This document shows positions 1 to 6,447 of a stretch of DNA of 6,875 nucleotides, in pieces. Position 1 is the first letter of the stretch. Every line of letters starts with the position of its first letter. The stretch is from Candidatus Methanophagales archaeon (GTDB taxonomy: Archaea; Halobacteriota; Syntropharchaeia; Alkanophagales; Methanospirareceae), in the NCBI GenBank assembly GCA_030617585.1, contig JAUWVD010000060.1, positions 1 to 6,875 of the forward strand. Reading direction: 5' to 3'. Position numbers and translations under genes: made by a program. The notes under the pieces are model-generated. The model was not told where the DNA came from. It saw only the letters and a list, made by a program, of their open reading frames with translations, and did not search any database.

Positions 1-333
1 GCACGCGATCTCTGCCGGTTGGCGTACAAAAGTTTGGGACCGAAGACGATAGCATGGGGCACTTCTAACGCCCACTCGTACGGAATGATATATACCGGTG
101 GTAACTGGAGCGTTTTATCTAATTGGGCTATAATTGACCCGCTATGGGAATTATACCGTTTTGAAGAGTTCTCAAACACGTGGAGCTATCATAATACAAA
201 AACGATAAAGGTCCTGCTTGAGGAAGGGCGCTATGGCTATTGGGCTATTCATTTAGCCGTTGATTATCAGAATAATACTGTTTATGATCCTTATAAGGCG
301 GAATACCGGATGGGGAATTATAGGGAGAAGTGA
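1..333 (+). CDS. 3' end of a hypothetical protein, possibly transglutaminase-like; truncated by the window edge
   Basis: The frame is open from base 1 to the TGA at 331-333 (110 residues), so this is the C-terminal part of a gene that starts outside the window. The TTG at 19 is an internal codon and not a convincing start. I do not recognise the family with confidence. The order of features recalls a transglutaminase-like core: a helix reading ARDLCRLAYKSLG, then NAHSYGMIY with a His at residue 25, then WAIIDPLWE with an Asp at residue 46. In that family the usual pattern is C-x-D-F-A-x-L, then His, then Asp-Pro. On this alignment the catalytic Cys position would be the Ala encoded by bases 1-3, or the true Cys lies upstream. 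The His-to-Asp spacing of 21 is longer than the usual 15 or so. The protein is rich in Trp and Tyr, suggesting an exported or surface protein, but no signal peptide can be seen because the N-terminus is missing. The reading frame is real; the fold is a guess. Confidence 0.6.
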   Translation, partial: ARDLCRLAYKSLGPKTIAWGTSNAHSYGMIYTGGNWSVLSNWAIIDPLWELYRFEEFSNTWSYHNTKTIKVLLEEGRYGYWAIHLAVDYQNNTVYDPYKAEYRMGNYREK

Positions 334-348
334 AATATCGCAAAAGGG

Positions 349-540
349 GTGAGTTCTTTTTTTGTGTGTGGAAGAAATGCTGACAGAGGTACGGCAAATA
401 GAAATACAAAGAAAAAAAAGGGAATACCCTTTATCTATTTCATTCTCGTTTTGTTTGGTATGATTTTGCCTTCATGTGCGCCCATGATACTGGGTGCCTG
501 CGCCTGTGTCTCAGGGTGCAGATGGTTTTACAAGCGGTAG
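349..540 (+). CDS. doubtful small Lys-rich, Cys-rich membrane ORF (63 aa)
   Basis: This GTG-started ORF begins 15 bp after the preceding stop. Its N-terminal third is polar and ends in a run of basic residues (NTKKKKG, about residues 19-25). A single hydrophobic stretch follows, IPFIYFILVLFGMILP (about residues 26-41), and then a tail with five cysteines (SCAP, ACAC, SGC) ending in WFYKR. The layout fits a small single-span membrane protein, and the short LPSCAP is slightly lipobox-like. The evidence for expression is poor. The only Shine-Dalgarno-like string (AAGGGG) touches the start codon, and the last 30 bases overlap the 3' end of a decayed gene on the other strand. No family is recognised. 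It may be a chance ORF or debris from the decay that has affected this flank. Confidence 0.2.
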   Translation: MSSFFVCGRNADRGTANRNTKKKKGIPFIYFILVLFGMILPSCAPMILGACACVSGCRWFYKR

Positions 541-928
541 CCAATCGCCACCATTTTGTATGTCGCCAGAAGAATCGTATGGGAGCTGCGTATCCCCAAG
601 CCCATCAGCATCCGAATCCTCGCCCGTATAATCTTACCAGTAGTTACCGCCTATGCATGAACCACCAATGATGTTCGTTCCATCGGTTTTTGCGATGTGC
701 CAGGTGTTGTTTCCGTCATCGTAAGCGTTGTTTGTGTTATTGAAGTAGTTACACTTTCACATTTTCTTTATACGTTCCGGGATCAACCATAATTGTATGC
801 CCATTGGTAGTATTAAAAGCATCAATAGCCGCTTGAATCGTTGTGAAGTCCTCGCTTGTGTTGTGGTTGTGAACATCCAGCGGAATAATCACATCATGAT
901 TTTTCGCGAATTCTTGAATTACGTAAAA
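511..928 (-). pseudogene. decayed NosD-like right-handed beta-helix surface protein, internally deleted and frameshifted
   Basis: Reading the minus strand leftward from 928 gives FYVIQEFAKNHDVIIP, then DFTTIQAAIDAFN, then GHTIMVDPGTYKENVKV, up to a TAA at 751-749. This is the hallmark start of a right-handed parallel beta-helix domain (TIQAAID...V.PGTYKENV). One frame over, from 750, the text continues NYFNNTNNAYDDGNNTW, GTNIIGGSCIGGNYW, a TAA at 636-634, then DYTGEDSDADGLGDTQLPY, NGGDWLPLVKPSAP, and a TGA at 513-511. That second half is the conserved C-terminal block of NosD/PbH1-repeat archaeal surface proteins, where GGNYWSDY is usual, so the TAA replaces a Ser codon (TCA to TAA is one change). 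The many helix coils normally present between these blocks are missing, and the frame changes at the junction. Family members are exported cell-surface proteins; this copy cannot make a functional one. No start codon or signal peptide can be recognised, and a TAG at 931-929 lies just upstream. Family assignment rests on motif recognition; confidence that the gene is broken is high. Confidence 0.85.
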
Positions 929-931
929 CTA

Positions 932-973
932 TGTCACAAACCCCGCACGTAAATAGGTGCGGAGCCTGTAACA
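932..973. repeat. imperfect inverted repeat beside the beta-helix pseudogene
   Basis: The 17-nt arms 932-948 and 957-973 match at 13 positions. The inner 6 bp (CCGCAC at 943-948 with GTGCGG at 957-962) pair perfectly around the 8-nt loop GTAAATAG. It sits immediately outside the recognisable end of the pseudogene, so it may be a dispersed repeat or mobile-element scar. It could equally be a chance hairpin. No function is claimed. Confidence 0.4.
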
Positions 974-992
974 AAATCAAAAAGGATAGCTG

Positions 993-1036
993 GCCACAGA
1001 GCACACAGAGGGAAAATACTCGGTGCTCTCGGTGGC
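993..1036. repeat. hairpin-forming repeat of the CACAGAG type downstream of the thermosome gene
   Basis: The left arm GCCACAGAGCAC (993-1004) pairs with GTGCTCT (1023-1029) and GTGGC (1032-1036), with a two-base bulge (CG at 1030-1031) and an 18-nt loop. The loop continues the CACAGAG theme (ACACAGAGGG). The wording (CTCTGTGTGCTCTGTGGC on the minus strand) resembles low-complexity dispersed repeats that I recall from many environmental microbial genomes; this recollection was not checked. It lies 39 bp past the thermosome stop, beyond the oligo-T terminator, so it could act as a backup 3' hairpin for that transcript. Confidence 0.5.
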
Positions 1037-1054
1037 AAAAAATATACTTTATCT

Positions 1055-1074
1055 ACAATAAAAAATAAAAAAAA
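1055..1074 (-). terminator. oligo-T terminator of the thermosome gene
   Basis: Directly after the thermosome stop codon, the minus strand reads seven T, A, six T, ATTG. Archaeal RNA polymerase terminates at such oligo-T tracts in the non-template strand without needing a hairpin. The position is ideal, right at the end of the gene. The hairpin at 993-1036 lies farther downstream and is not needed for this call. Confidence 0.65.
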
Positions 1075-2724
1075 TCAGTATGGCATCATACCGCCCGGCA
1101 TACCACCACCCGCACCAGGAGGAGGTGCTTGAGGCGCTTCTCTACTCGATGCGATCACATCGTCTATCTTGAGAATCATTACTGCCGCCTCTACTGCAGA
1201 GTCCATTACCTGTTTCTTCAATCTTAGCGGCTCTATCACACCCCGTTGCCACATATCTACGACTTCACCGGTATAAACGTCCAGGCCCGCGGTTTTTTCA
1301 CCACGCTCATGTGCTGCTTTCAGCTCTACCAGCTTATCTATCGGATCGAGCCCCGAATTTTCCGCTAATGTACGCGGTATTATCTCTAATGCCTCTGCGA
1401 ATTTCTCAACCGCTAATTGCTCTCGTCCTTTTAGTGACGCGCTGTATTCCCTTACTCTCAACGCTAACTCCGTCTCCACCGCGCCGCCACCCGCAACTGC
1501 TTTGCCGTCCTCTATTATGCAGCCCACGACACGAAGCGTATCATTTAACGACCGGTCAACTTCATCTACCACCTGTTCTGTCCCGCCCCGTACTACAATG
1601 GAGACCGCATGAGGGTTCTTGCATTGCTCTATGAACAGCATCTTAGAGCCTGATATCTTCCGCTCCTCTACCAATCCCGCATAGCCTAAATCCGCCTCAG
1701 TTAGCACATCTACGGCATTCACTACCTTACCGCCAGTTGCCAGTTCCAGTTTTTCCATATCGCTTTTCTTCGCTCTTCTCACTGCAGCAATCCCTTCCTT
1801 CGCGAGATAATGCTGCACCATGTCGTCTATCCCTTTCTGACATATCACGACATTTGCACCGCTTTCTTTTATCCGCTCCGCCATCTGGTGCAACATCCGC
1901 TCCTCTTCCGCGAGGAAACTTTTCAACTGGTCTGAAGACTGTATCTTTATCTCTGCACCTATTTCTGTCTTCTTCACTTCAAGTGATGCGTTAATCAATG
2001 CTATTTTCGCGTCTTCTATCTTCGTTGGCATACCCGGATGCACAATCTCTTTGTCTATTGCCATCCCCTGCACTAACTCGGCCTCGCTAATTCTACCCCC
2101 GACTTTCTTCTCTACGTTTATGTTATCTACATCAACCACTATTTTACCTTTAGAAACTTCTTCTGCTACTGCCTTATCGGCATTAATCGCAATATCCGCG
2201 AGGAAATCGCGAGAAGAATCAGCGGCTTTTCCTGTTATCGCTGTCTCTGCTATCTTCTTCAGTTCTCCCACATCTTCTATATCTATACCTTTTCCGATTT
2301 CATCCAGCACCTTCTTCGCCTTCTCAGCCGCGAGCCGGTATCCTAATGTGATTACCGTTGGATGTAGCCCCAGTTCCAGTAGTTCCTCTGCCTTCTTTAG
2401 CAGTTCTCCACCAATAACCACAGAAGAGGTCGTGCCGTCACCAGCCACGTCATCTACTGTTTTCGCTACTTCCACCATCATCTTCGCTGCTGGACTATCT
2501 ATGTCCATCTCCTTGAGGATCGTCACACCGTCGTTTGTTATGACCACGTCACCAAGAGAATCCACAAGCAGTTTATCCATCCCTTTTGGGCCCAACGTGG
2601 TGCGAACAGCATCGCCAACTGCTTTCGCTGCATTTATATTCGCGGCCTGCGCATCTCTACCTTTTGTACGTTCACTTCCTGCCTTCAACACTAATATAGG
2701 TATTCCACCTAATTGTCCTGCCAT
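1075..2724 (-). CDS. thsA: thermosome subunit (group II chaperonin)
   Basis: This encodes an intact 549-residue cytosolic chaperonin subunit, the usual length for thermosomes. Such subunits form two stacked rings of eight or nine that fold proteins using ATP, closed by a built-in helical lid. Visible motifs are RTTLGPKGMDKLL (41-53) and TNDG (63-66) in the equatorial domain, the nucleotide-binding GDGTTS (95-100), the likely catalytic Asp395 in RSLNDTLRVV, and VAGGGAVE (410-417). The intermediate and apical domains lie at about 150-405, with the apical part about 220-370. The C-terminal tail GGGMPGGMMPY is the typical flexible Gly/Met-rich end that projects into the cavity. The start is secure: an in-frame TAA at 2736-2734 lies upstream, and a GAGGT Shine-Dalgarno (2740-2736 on the minus strand) sits 11 nt before the ATG. 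The gene is monocistronic, diverging from aspartokinase. The paralogue label (alpha, beta or gamma) cannot be decided from one copy, so the symbol is generic. Confidence 0.97.
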   Translation of the reverse strand: MAGQLGGIPILVLKAGSERTKGRDAQAANINAAKAVGDAVRTTLGPKGMDKLLVDSLGDVVITNDGVTILKEMDIDSPAAKMMVEVAKTVDDVAGDGTTSSVVIGGELLKKAEELLELGLHPTVITLGYRLAAEKAKKVLDEIGKGIDIEDVGELKKIAETAITGKAADSSRDFLADIAINADKAVAEEVSKGKIVVDVDNINVEKKVGGRISEAELVQGMAIDKEIVHPGMPTKIEDAKIALINASLEVKKTEIGAEIKIQSSDQLKSFLAEEERMLHQMAERIKESGANVVICQKGIDDMVQHYLAKEGIAAVRRAKKSDMEKLELATGGKVVNAVDVLTEADLGYAGLVEERKISGSKMLFIEQCKNPHAVSIVVRGGTEQVVDEVDRSLNDTLRVVGCIIEDGKAVAGGGAVETELALRVREYSASLKGREQLAVEKFAEALEIIPRTLAENSGLDPIDKLVELKAAHERGEKTAGLDVYTGEVVDMWQRGVIEPLRLKKQVMDSAVEAAVMILKIDDVIASSREAPQAPPPGAGGGMPGGMMPY

Positions 2725-2758
2725 TTTACATTCTTACCTCGTCTCATTCACTATATGA

Positions 2759-2771
2759 ATTAAATTTTAAT
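2759..2771. repeat. AT-rich palindrome in the thermosome 5' leader or promoter
   Basis: ATTAAATTTTAAT is a perfect odd-length palindrome with 6-bp arms, located 35-47 bp upstream of the thermosome ATG. It could be an alternative TATA-like element for a very short leader, or a regulator site overlapping the transcript start expected from the TATA element at 2805-2816. In a region this AT-rich, such a palindrome can also occur by chance. Confidence 0.25.
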
Positions 2772-2804
2772 AGTATTAGATTTTATGTAAGCATTAATCT
2801 CCTC

Positions 2805-2816
2805 ATATAAATTTAT
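2805..2816. promoter_or_regulatory. palindromic TATA element between the divergent thermosome and aspartokinase genes
   Basis: The core ATAAATTTAT (2807-2816) reads the same on both strands, and the flanking bases give ATATAAATTTAT on the plus strand. As an archaeal TATA box it would place an aspartokinase transcript start near 2835 (about 50 nt before the ATG) and a thermosome start near 2785 (about 60 nt before its ATG). Both distances are plausible and leave room for the Shine-Dalgarno sites. It is the strongest TATA-like string in the 142-159 bp divergent region. No heat-shock operator could be recognised. Bidirectional use is inferred from symmetry alone. Confidence 0.5.
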
Positions 2817-2883
2817 TGATATTTCAGAATTGTATTTGTGAATTGAAGATAAATAGATGTGAGAAGTGGGACGTGAGAAGAGA

Positions 2884-4287
2884 ATGAGAATAGTGATGAA
2901 ATTCGGTGGTACTGCAATCGCAAATGGCGAAAAGATAAAGACAGCGGCAAATTTGGTGATGCAATCCAAAGAAGCGGCAGAAAATATGGAGATTGTCGTT
3001 GTGACCTCTGCGATTTATGCTGTCACTGATACAATCTATGAGCAGGCGAATAGGATAGCAGAAGAAGGAAAAGTGGAAAAGGTGAAGGAGTTCGTAGGGG
3101 AATTACGAAAAAAGCATAATATGGTGGCTTCTGTGGCGATATGTGACACACAGGTATTAAAAAAAGTGAAGGGCGAAATAAAAGAAAGAATCGCGGAAAT
3201 GGAGAAAGCTTTGATTGGTATCTGTCTTTTAGGTGAATTAACATTGAGATCTCTTGACTACATCGGCTCTTTCGGCGAACGATTGGCTGCACCCATACTG
3301 GCTGGCGCGATACAATCAGCAGGTATAGATGCAGTGCACTTTACAGGCGGTGACATCGGGATAATAACAAATGCAGAATATGGTAGTGCGCAATTGATGG
3401 GAGGTATAGAGCAAGAGGTAAGAGCGCGAATTATGCCTTTGTTAGGTGATAAGATACCTGTTGTGTGTGGATTTACCGGTGAAACGAAAGATGGGAAGAT
3501 AACAACTCTTGGACGGGGTGGCTCGGACTATACCGCCACTATAATAGGGGCGGCGATAGATGCCGATGAGATATGGCTCTGGAAGGATACCGATGGTATA
3601 ATGAGTGCAGACCCCAAACGGATAAAGAATGCGAGAAAGATACCCTATATATCATACATAGAGGCAATGGAATTATCCTATTTCGGTGCTGCTGTACTCC
3701 ATCCTAGGGCAATAGAGCCCGTAATGGAAAAAAAGATCCCGATTCGGGTGAAAAATTTGCTCAACCCCGATGACGAAGGCACACTTATTGGAGAGGGGCA
3801 AGAGAAGACCAAAAAGGCCGCTAAAGCTATTACGCTTATTGAAAACACCTCAATTGTCAATATCGCGGGAACTGGTATCAGAAGTATATCGGACGTTGCA
3901 TCCCGTATATTTTCTGTCCTGGCGGCTAGAAATGTAGACATCATCATGATAAGTCATGGCTCCTCTGAAAGGACATTATCTCTTGTTATTGATAGCGCAC
4001 AATTGGAACGAGCTATTGATGCTATACAAAGTATACACGCAGTTGACACGGTAATCAGGGACATATCATACAATAGCAACGTTTGTACAGTAGGTGTTGT
4101 TGGCGTGGGTATGGCAGGAACAATAGGAGTCGCAGGTAAAGTCTTCTCCGCTCTTGGTAATGAAGGAATAAGTGTGAAAATGATTTCTCAGGGCAGTTCG
4201 GAATTCAATATTTCTTTTGTGGTACAGAAGGAGGAAGCATATAAAGCAGCGCAAGCAATACATGATGTCTTTGAGATGGGATCCTAA
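2884..4287 (+). CDS. lysC: aspartokinase with two C-terminal ACT domains
   Basis: Aspartokinase phosphorylates L-aspartate with ATP, the first step towards lysine, threonine and methionine. From the ATG at 2884 the protein has 467 residues, close to the family norm. The amino acid kinase domain covers about 1-300: MKFGGT (5-10), TSAIYAVTD (41-49) with the expected substrate Ser42 and Thr48, SFGERLAAPIL (129-139), TLGRGGSDYTA (208-218), WKDTDGI (233-239) and AVLHPRAIEP (270-279). Two ACT domains follow at about 322-385 and 400-465. SQGSSEFNISF (435-445) in the second is the typical effector-binding strand-turn motif, so feedback inhibition by an end-product amino acid is likely. I prefer ATG 2884 over GTG 2866 because family members start close before KFGGT; an in-frame TGA at 2860 bars any longer form. 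The Shine-Dalgarno is weak (GTGA, 7 nt before ATG). KFGGTA replaces the usual KFGGTS, and the 41-49 loop is unusual, but all catalytic residues I can identify are present. Confidence 0.95.
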   Translation: MRIVMKFGGTAIANGEKIKTAANLVMQSKEAAENMEIVVVTSAIYAVTDTIYEQANRIAEEGKVEKVKEFVGELRKKHNMVASVAICDTQVLKKVKGEIKERIAEMEKALIGICLLGELTLRSLDYIGSFGERLAAPILAGAIQSAGIDAVHFTGGDIGIITNAEYGSAQLMGGIEQEVRARIMPLLGDKIPVVCGFTGETKDGKITTLGRGGSDYTATIIGAAIDADEIWLWKDTDGIMSADPKRIKNARKIPYISYIEAMELSYFGAAVLHPRAIEPVMEKKIPIRVKNLLNPDDEGTLIGEGQEKTKKAAKAITLIENTSIVNIAGTGIRSISDVASRIFSVLAARNVDIIMISHGSSERTLSLVIDSAQLERAIDAIQSIHAVDTVIRDISYNSNVCTVGVVGVGMAGTIGVAGKVFSALGNEGISVKMISQGSSEFNISFVVQKEEAYKAAQAIHDVFEMGS

Positions 4288-4354
4288 AAACCTTCCTTTC
4301 AAAAAGTTTTAAAAGCTTTACCAAAGAAATAAAGTATACATTATTATGTACAAT

Positions 4355-4371
4355 GAAAGGTTATAACCTTT
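4355..4371 (+). promoter_or_regulatory. likely lonB BRE/TATA promoter inside a perfect 16-bp palindrome
   Basis: AAAGGTTATAACCTTT (4356-4371) is a perfect 16-bp palindrome. Its left half supplies a purine-rich BRE-like GAAAG and its centre a TATA-like TTATAA (4361-4366). A transcript start about 25 bp downstream would fall near 4389, just before the GGGAGGTGA site, giving a leader of roughly 30 nt. The symmetry suggests a dimeric repressor that would block TBP/TFB when bound, but the regulator is unknown. A weaker inverted repeat (TACAT at 4337-4341 with ATGTA at 4346-4350) lies just upstream. Confidence 0.5.
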
Positions 4372-4398
4372 TTATCATATGAGTAACATAAACTAAGT

Positions 4399-4407
4399 GG
4401 GAGGTGA
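4399..4407 (+). promoter_or_regulatory. strong Shine-Dalgarno site of lonB
   Basis: GGGAGGTGA contains the full archaeal consensus complementary to the 16S rRNA 3' end (GGAGGTGA). It lies 12 nt before the ATG at 4420, a little farther than usual. The TGA of this same site is in frame with lonB, which rules out any upstream start and fixes the ATG. A second weak purine run (AAGG, 4410-4413) sits closer to the start. Confidence 0.75.
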
Positions 4408-4419
4408 AAAAGGAAAGCG

Positions 4420-6360
4420 ATGACCGAATCAGAAGTAGATAAGGATGGGCAAGTTGAGGCCGACCTGTTAGCCGGGGTAGATCTAAAGACAACAGAGGGC
4501 ATAGAAGTTCCGAAGTTACTGATAGATCAGGTAATCGGGCAGGAACGCGGCGTGGAAGTGATAAAGAAGGCAGCTAAGCAGAGTAGACATGTGATGCTGA
4601 TAGGCACGCCGGGCACAGGCAAGTCAATGCTTGGAAGTAGTATGGCTGAATTACTGCCAAAGGAGGAATTGCAAGATACATTGACGTATCCTAATGCCGA
4701 AGATAAAAATAATCCGAAGATAAGAGTTGTTCCCCGCGGTAAGGGGAAAGAGATAGTAGATGCACAGAAGCAAGAAGTGCGGAAACGCATTCAGATGCGC
4801 AATACGTTCCTTATGTTCACTTTCTTCCTCATCATGGGTATGGGCGTTATTTATGCGTTCCAGGGCGGTGAAATCAAGATAGAGTATATTTTTTGGTCAA
4901 TAATTGCCGCTGCTGTTGTTCTTTTAGTCTTTAGATGGATGATGCCGAAAGAAGAGGCGATGATGCCGAAATTACTTGTTAGCAATGCAGGCCATGAGAC
5001 TGCACCCTTCGTGGACGCAACAGGATCTCATTCAGGAGCTTTACTCGGCGATGTTCGACATGATCCATATCAATCAGGTGGATTAGAGACACCCGCACAT
5101 GATAGAGTAGAAGCGGGCGCTATCCACAGGGCGCATAAAGGCGTTCTTTTCATTGATGAAATAAATACGCTGCGGGCAGAAGCGCAGCAAAATCTGCTCA
5201 CTGCTATGCAGGAGAAGGAATATGCCATAACCGGTCAATCGGAGAGAAGTGCCGGGGCCATGGTAAAGACAGACCCGGTACCCTGTGATTTCGTTATGGT
5301 CGCTGCCGGTAATCTGGATGCCGTAGCAGGTATGCATCCTGCACTACGTTCTCGAATAAAAGGCTATGGCTATGAGATATACATGAAAGATTCGATGGAC
5401 GATACGGTAGAGAATAGAAAGAAGCTTATCAGATTCATCGCTCAAGAGGTAAAGAAAGACAAAAAGATACCTCATTTTGATACGAGTGGTGTGAAAGAGG
5501 TAATAAGAGAAGCGCGGAGAAGATCCGGCAGAAAAGGTCACCTTACTCTCATTTTACGTGACCTCGGCGGATTGGTGCGAGTAGCAGGTGATATAGCGCA
5601 TGCAGAAGACGCTAAATATACTACTGGCGAGCATGTGATAAAAGCAAAAGCAATGGCAAAGTCGGTCGAGCAGCAGTTGGCTGATGAGTATCTTGAACAG
5701 AAGAAGGATTATCAATTATTCAAAACAGAAGGGGTTGAGGTAGGACGGGTGAATGGACTTGCAGTAATGGGTGATTCCGGAGTTATGCTCCCGATAATCG
5801 CACAGGTTACGCCCGCGCAATCGCGAGATGAAGGGCGGGTAATAGCAACTGGTAGATTGCAGGAGATAGCACAGGAAGCGGTACAAAATGTCTCTGCGGT
5901 ATTCAAAAAAATCACCGGGAAGGACCTATCACGTAAAGATATACATATCCAATTTGTAGGCACACACGAAGGAGTAGAAGGTGATTCGGCCAGTGTATCA
6001 ATTGCTACCGCGGTTATATCTGCCCTGGAGAATATCCCCGTGGACCAGAGTGTGGCGATGACAGGTTCTTTGTCCGTGCGGGGTGATGTTCTACCTGTAG
6101 GCGGAGTAACGGCAAAGGTGGAAGCGGCAGCACAAGCGGGTATTAAAGATGTTTTGATACCCCAGTCAAACCTGAATGACGTGCTCATCGAGGATCGATA
6201 TAAGGATAAGGTGAAGATAATACCTGTTGCGACAATAGAGAATGTGCTTGAACATGCATTGGTCGGTAAAATGAAGAAGAAGTTCATAGAGAAGATAAAG
6301 AGTTTCACAATGATGGAGAAAAATATCCTCGAGGGTGTGGCGGAAAAAAAGGCCGTGTAG
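4420..6360 (+). CDS. lonB: membrane-anchored ATP-dependent protease LonB
   Basis: Archaeal LonB is a hexameric AAA+ serine protease bound to the cytoplasmic membrane that degrades misfolded and regulatory proteins. The 646 residues match the family length. An AAA+ domain spans about 35-400: Walker A GTPGTGKS (62-69), Walker B GVLFIDEI (241-248), sensor-1 region AAGNLD (295-300), and arginine-finger candidates R310 and R312 in ALRSRI. Between the Walker motifs lies the LonB-specific insertion with two membrane spans (about 128-147 and 155-175). This insertion and the absence of the LonA-type N-terminal domain identify the B type. The protease domain (about 440-615) has catalytic Ser523 in EGDSAS and Lys566 in PVGGVTAKVEAA. 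Their spacing of 43 equals that of E. coli Lon, so the enzyme should be active. The start is fixed by an in-frame TGA at 4405. The gene ends with tandem TAG codons (6358-6363). It has its own promoter with a palindrome, so regulation independent of aspartokinase is likely. Confidence 0.97.
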   Translation: MTESEVDKDGQVEADLLAGVDLKTTEGIEVPKLLIDQVIGQERGVEVIKKAAKQSRHVMLIGTPGTGKSMLGSSMAELLPKEELQDTLTYPNAEDKNNPKIRVVPRGKGKEIVDAQKQEVRKRIQMRNTFLMFTFFLIMGMGVIYAFQGGEIKIEYIFWSIIAAAVVLLVFRWMMPKEEAMMPKLLVSNAGHETAPFVDATGSHSGALLGDVRHDPYQSGGLETPAHDRVEAGAIHRAHKGVLFIDEINTLRAEAQQNLLTAMQEKEYAITGQSERSAGAMVKTDPVPCDFVMVAAGNLDAVAGMHPALRSRIKGYGYEIYMKDSMDDTVENRKKLIRFIAQEVKKDKKIPHFDTSGVKEVIREARRRSGRKGHLTLILRDLGGLVRVAGDIAHAEDAKYTTGEHVIKAKAMAKSVEQQLADEYLEQKKDYQLFKTEGVEVGRVNGLAVMGDSGVMLPIIAQVTPAQSRDEGRVIATGRLQEIAQEAVQNVSAVFKKITGKDLSRKDIHIQFVGTHEGVEGDSASVSIATAVISALENIPVDQSVAMTGSLSVRGDVLPVGGVTAKVEAAAQAGIKDVLIPQSNLNDVLIEDRYKDKVKIIPVATIENVLEHALVGKMKKKFIEKIKSFTMMEKNILEGVAEKKAV

Positions 6361-6414
6361 TAGTGAAAACAAAAAAGCGTATAGCAAAACGAAAAAAACC
6401 CGAGTTCATGAATG

Positions 6415-6423
6415 TTTCTTTTT
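6415..6423 (+). terminator. possible T-rich terminator of lonB
   Basis: TTTCTTTTT lies 55 bp after the lonB stop, in the only T-rich stretch before the converging MNT remnant. Archaeal polymerase can stop at such tracts, but this one is interrupted and there is no supporting hairpin. Confidence 0.3.
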
Positions 6424-6447
6424 ACATGATGTTTGCAATCTATCAAT

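Noticed and set aside
474..671. A 65-codon plus-strand ORF
   Set aside because: It lies almost wholly opposite the beta-helix pseudogene, whose minus-strand reading gives clear family motifs. This frame shows none.
2051..2758. A 235-codon plus-strand ORF rich in Ser, opposite the thermosome gene
   Set aside because: It is the antisense shadow of a highly conserved chaperonin, and its Ser/Ile/Phe-rich composition comes from reading the Glu/Ala/Lys/Asp codons backwards.
2866..2883. Upstream GTG start for aspartokinase, adding MGREKR
   Set aside because: Family members begin only a few residues before KFGGT, and the ATG at 2884 gives that length with a GTGA motif 7 nt ahead of it.
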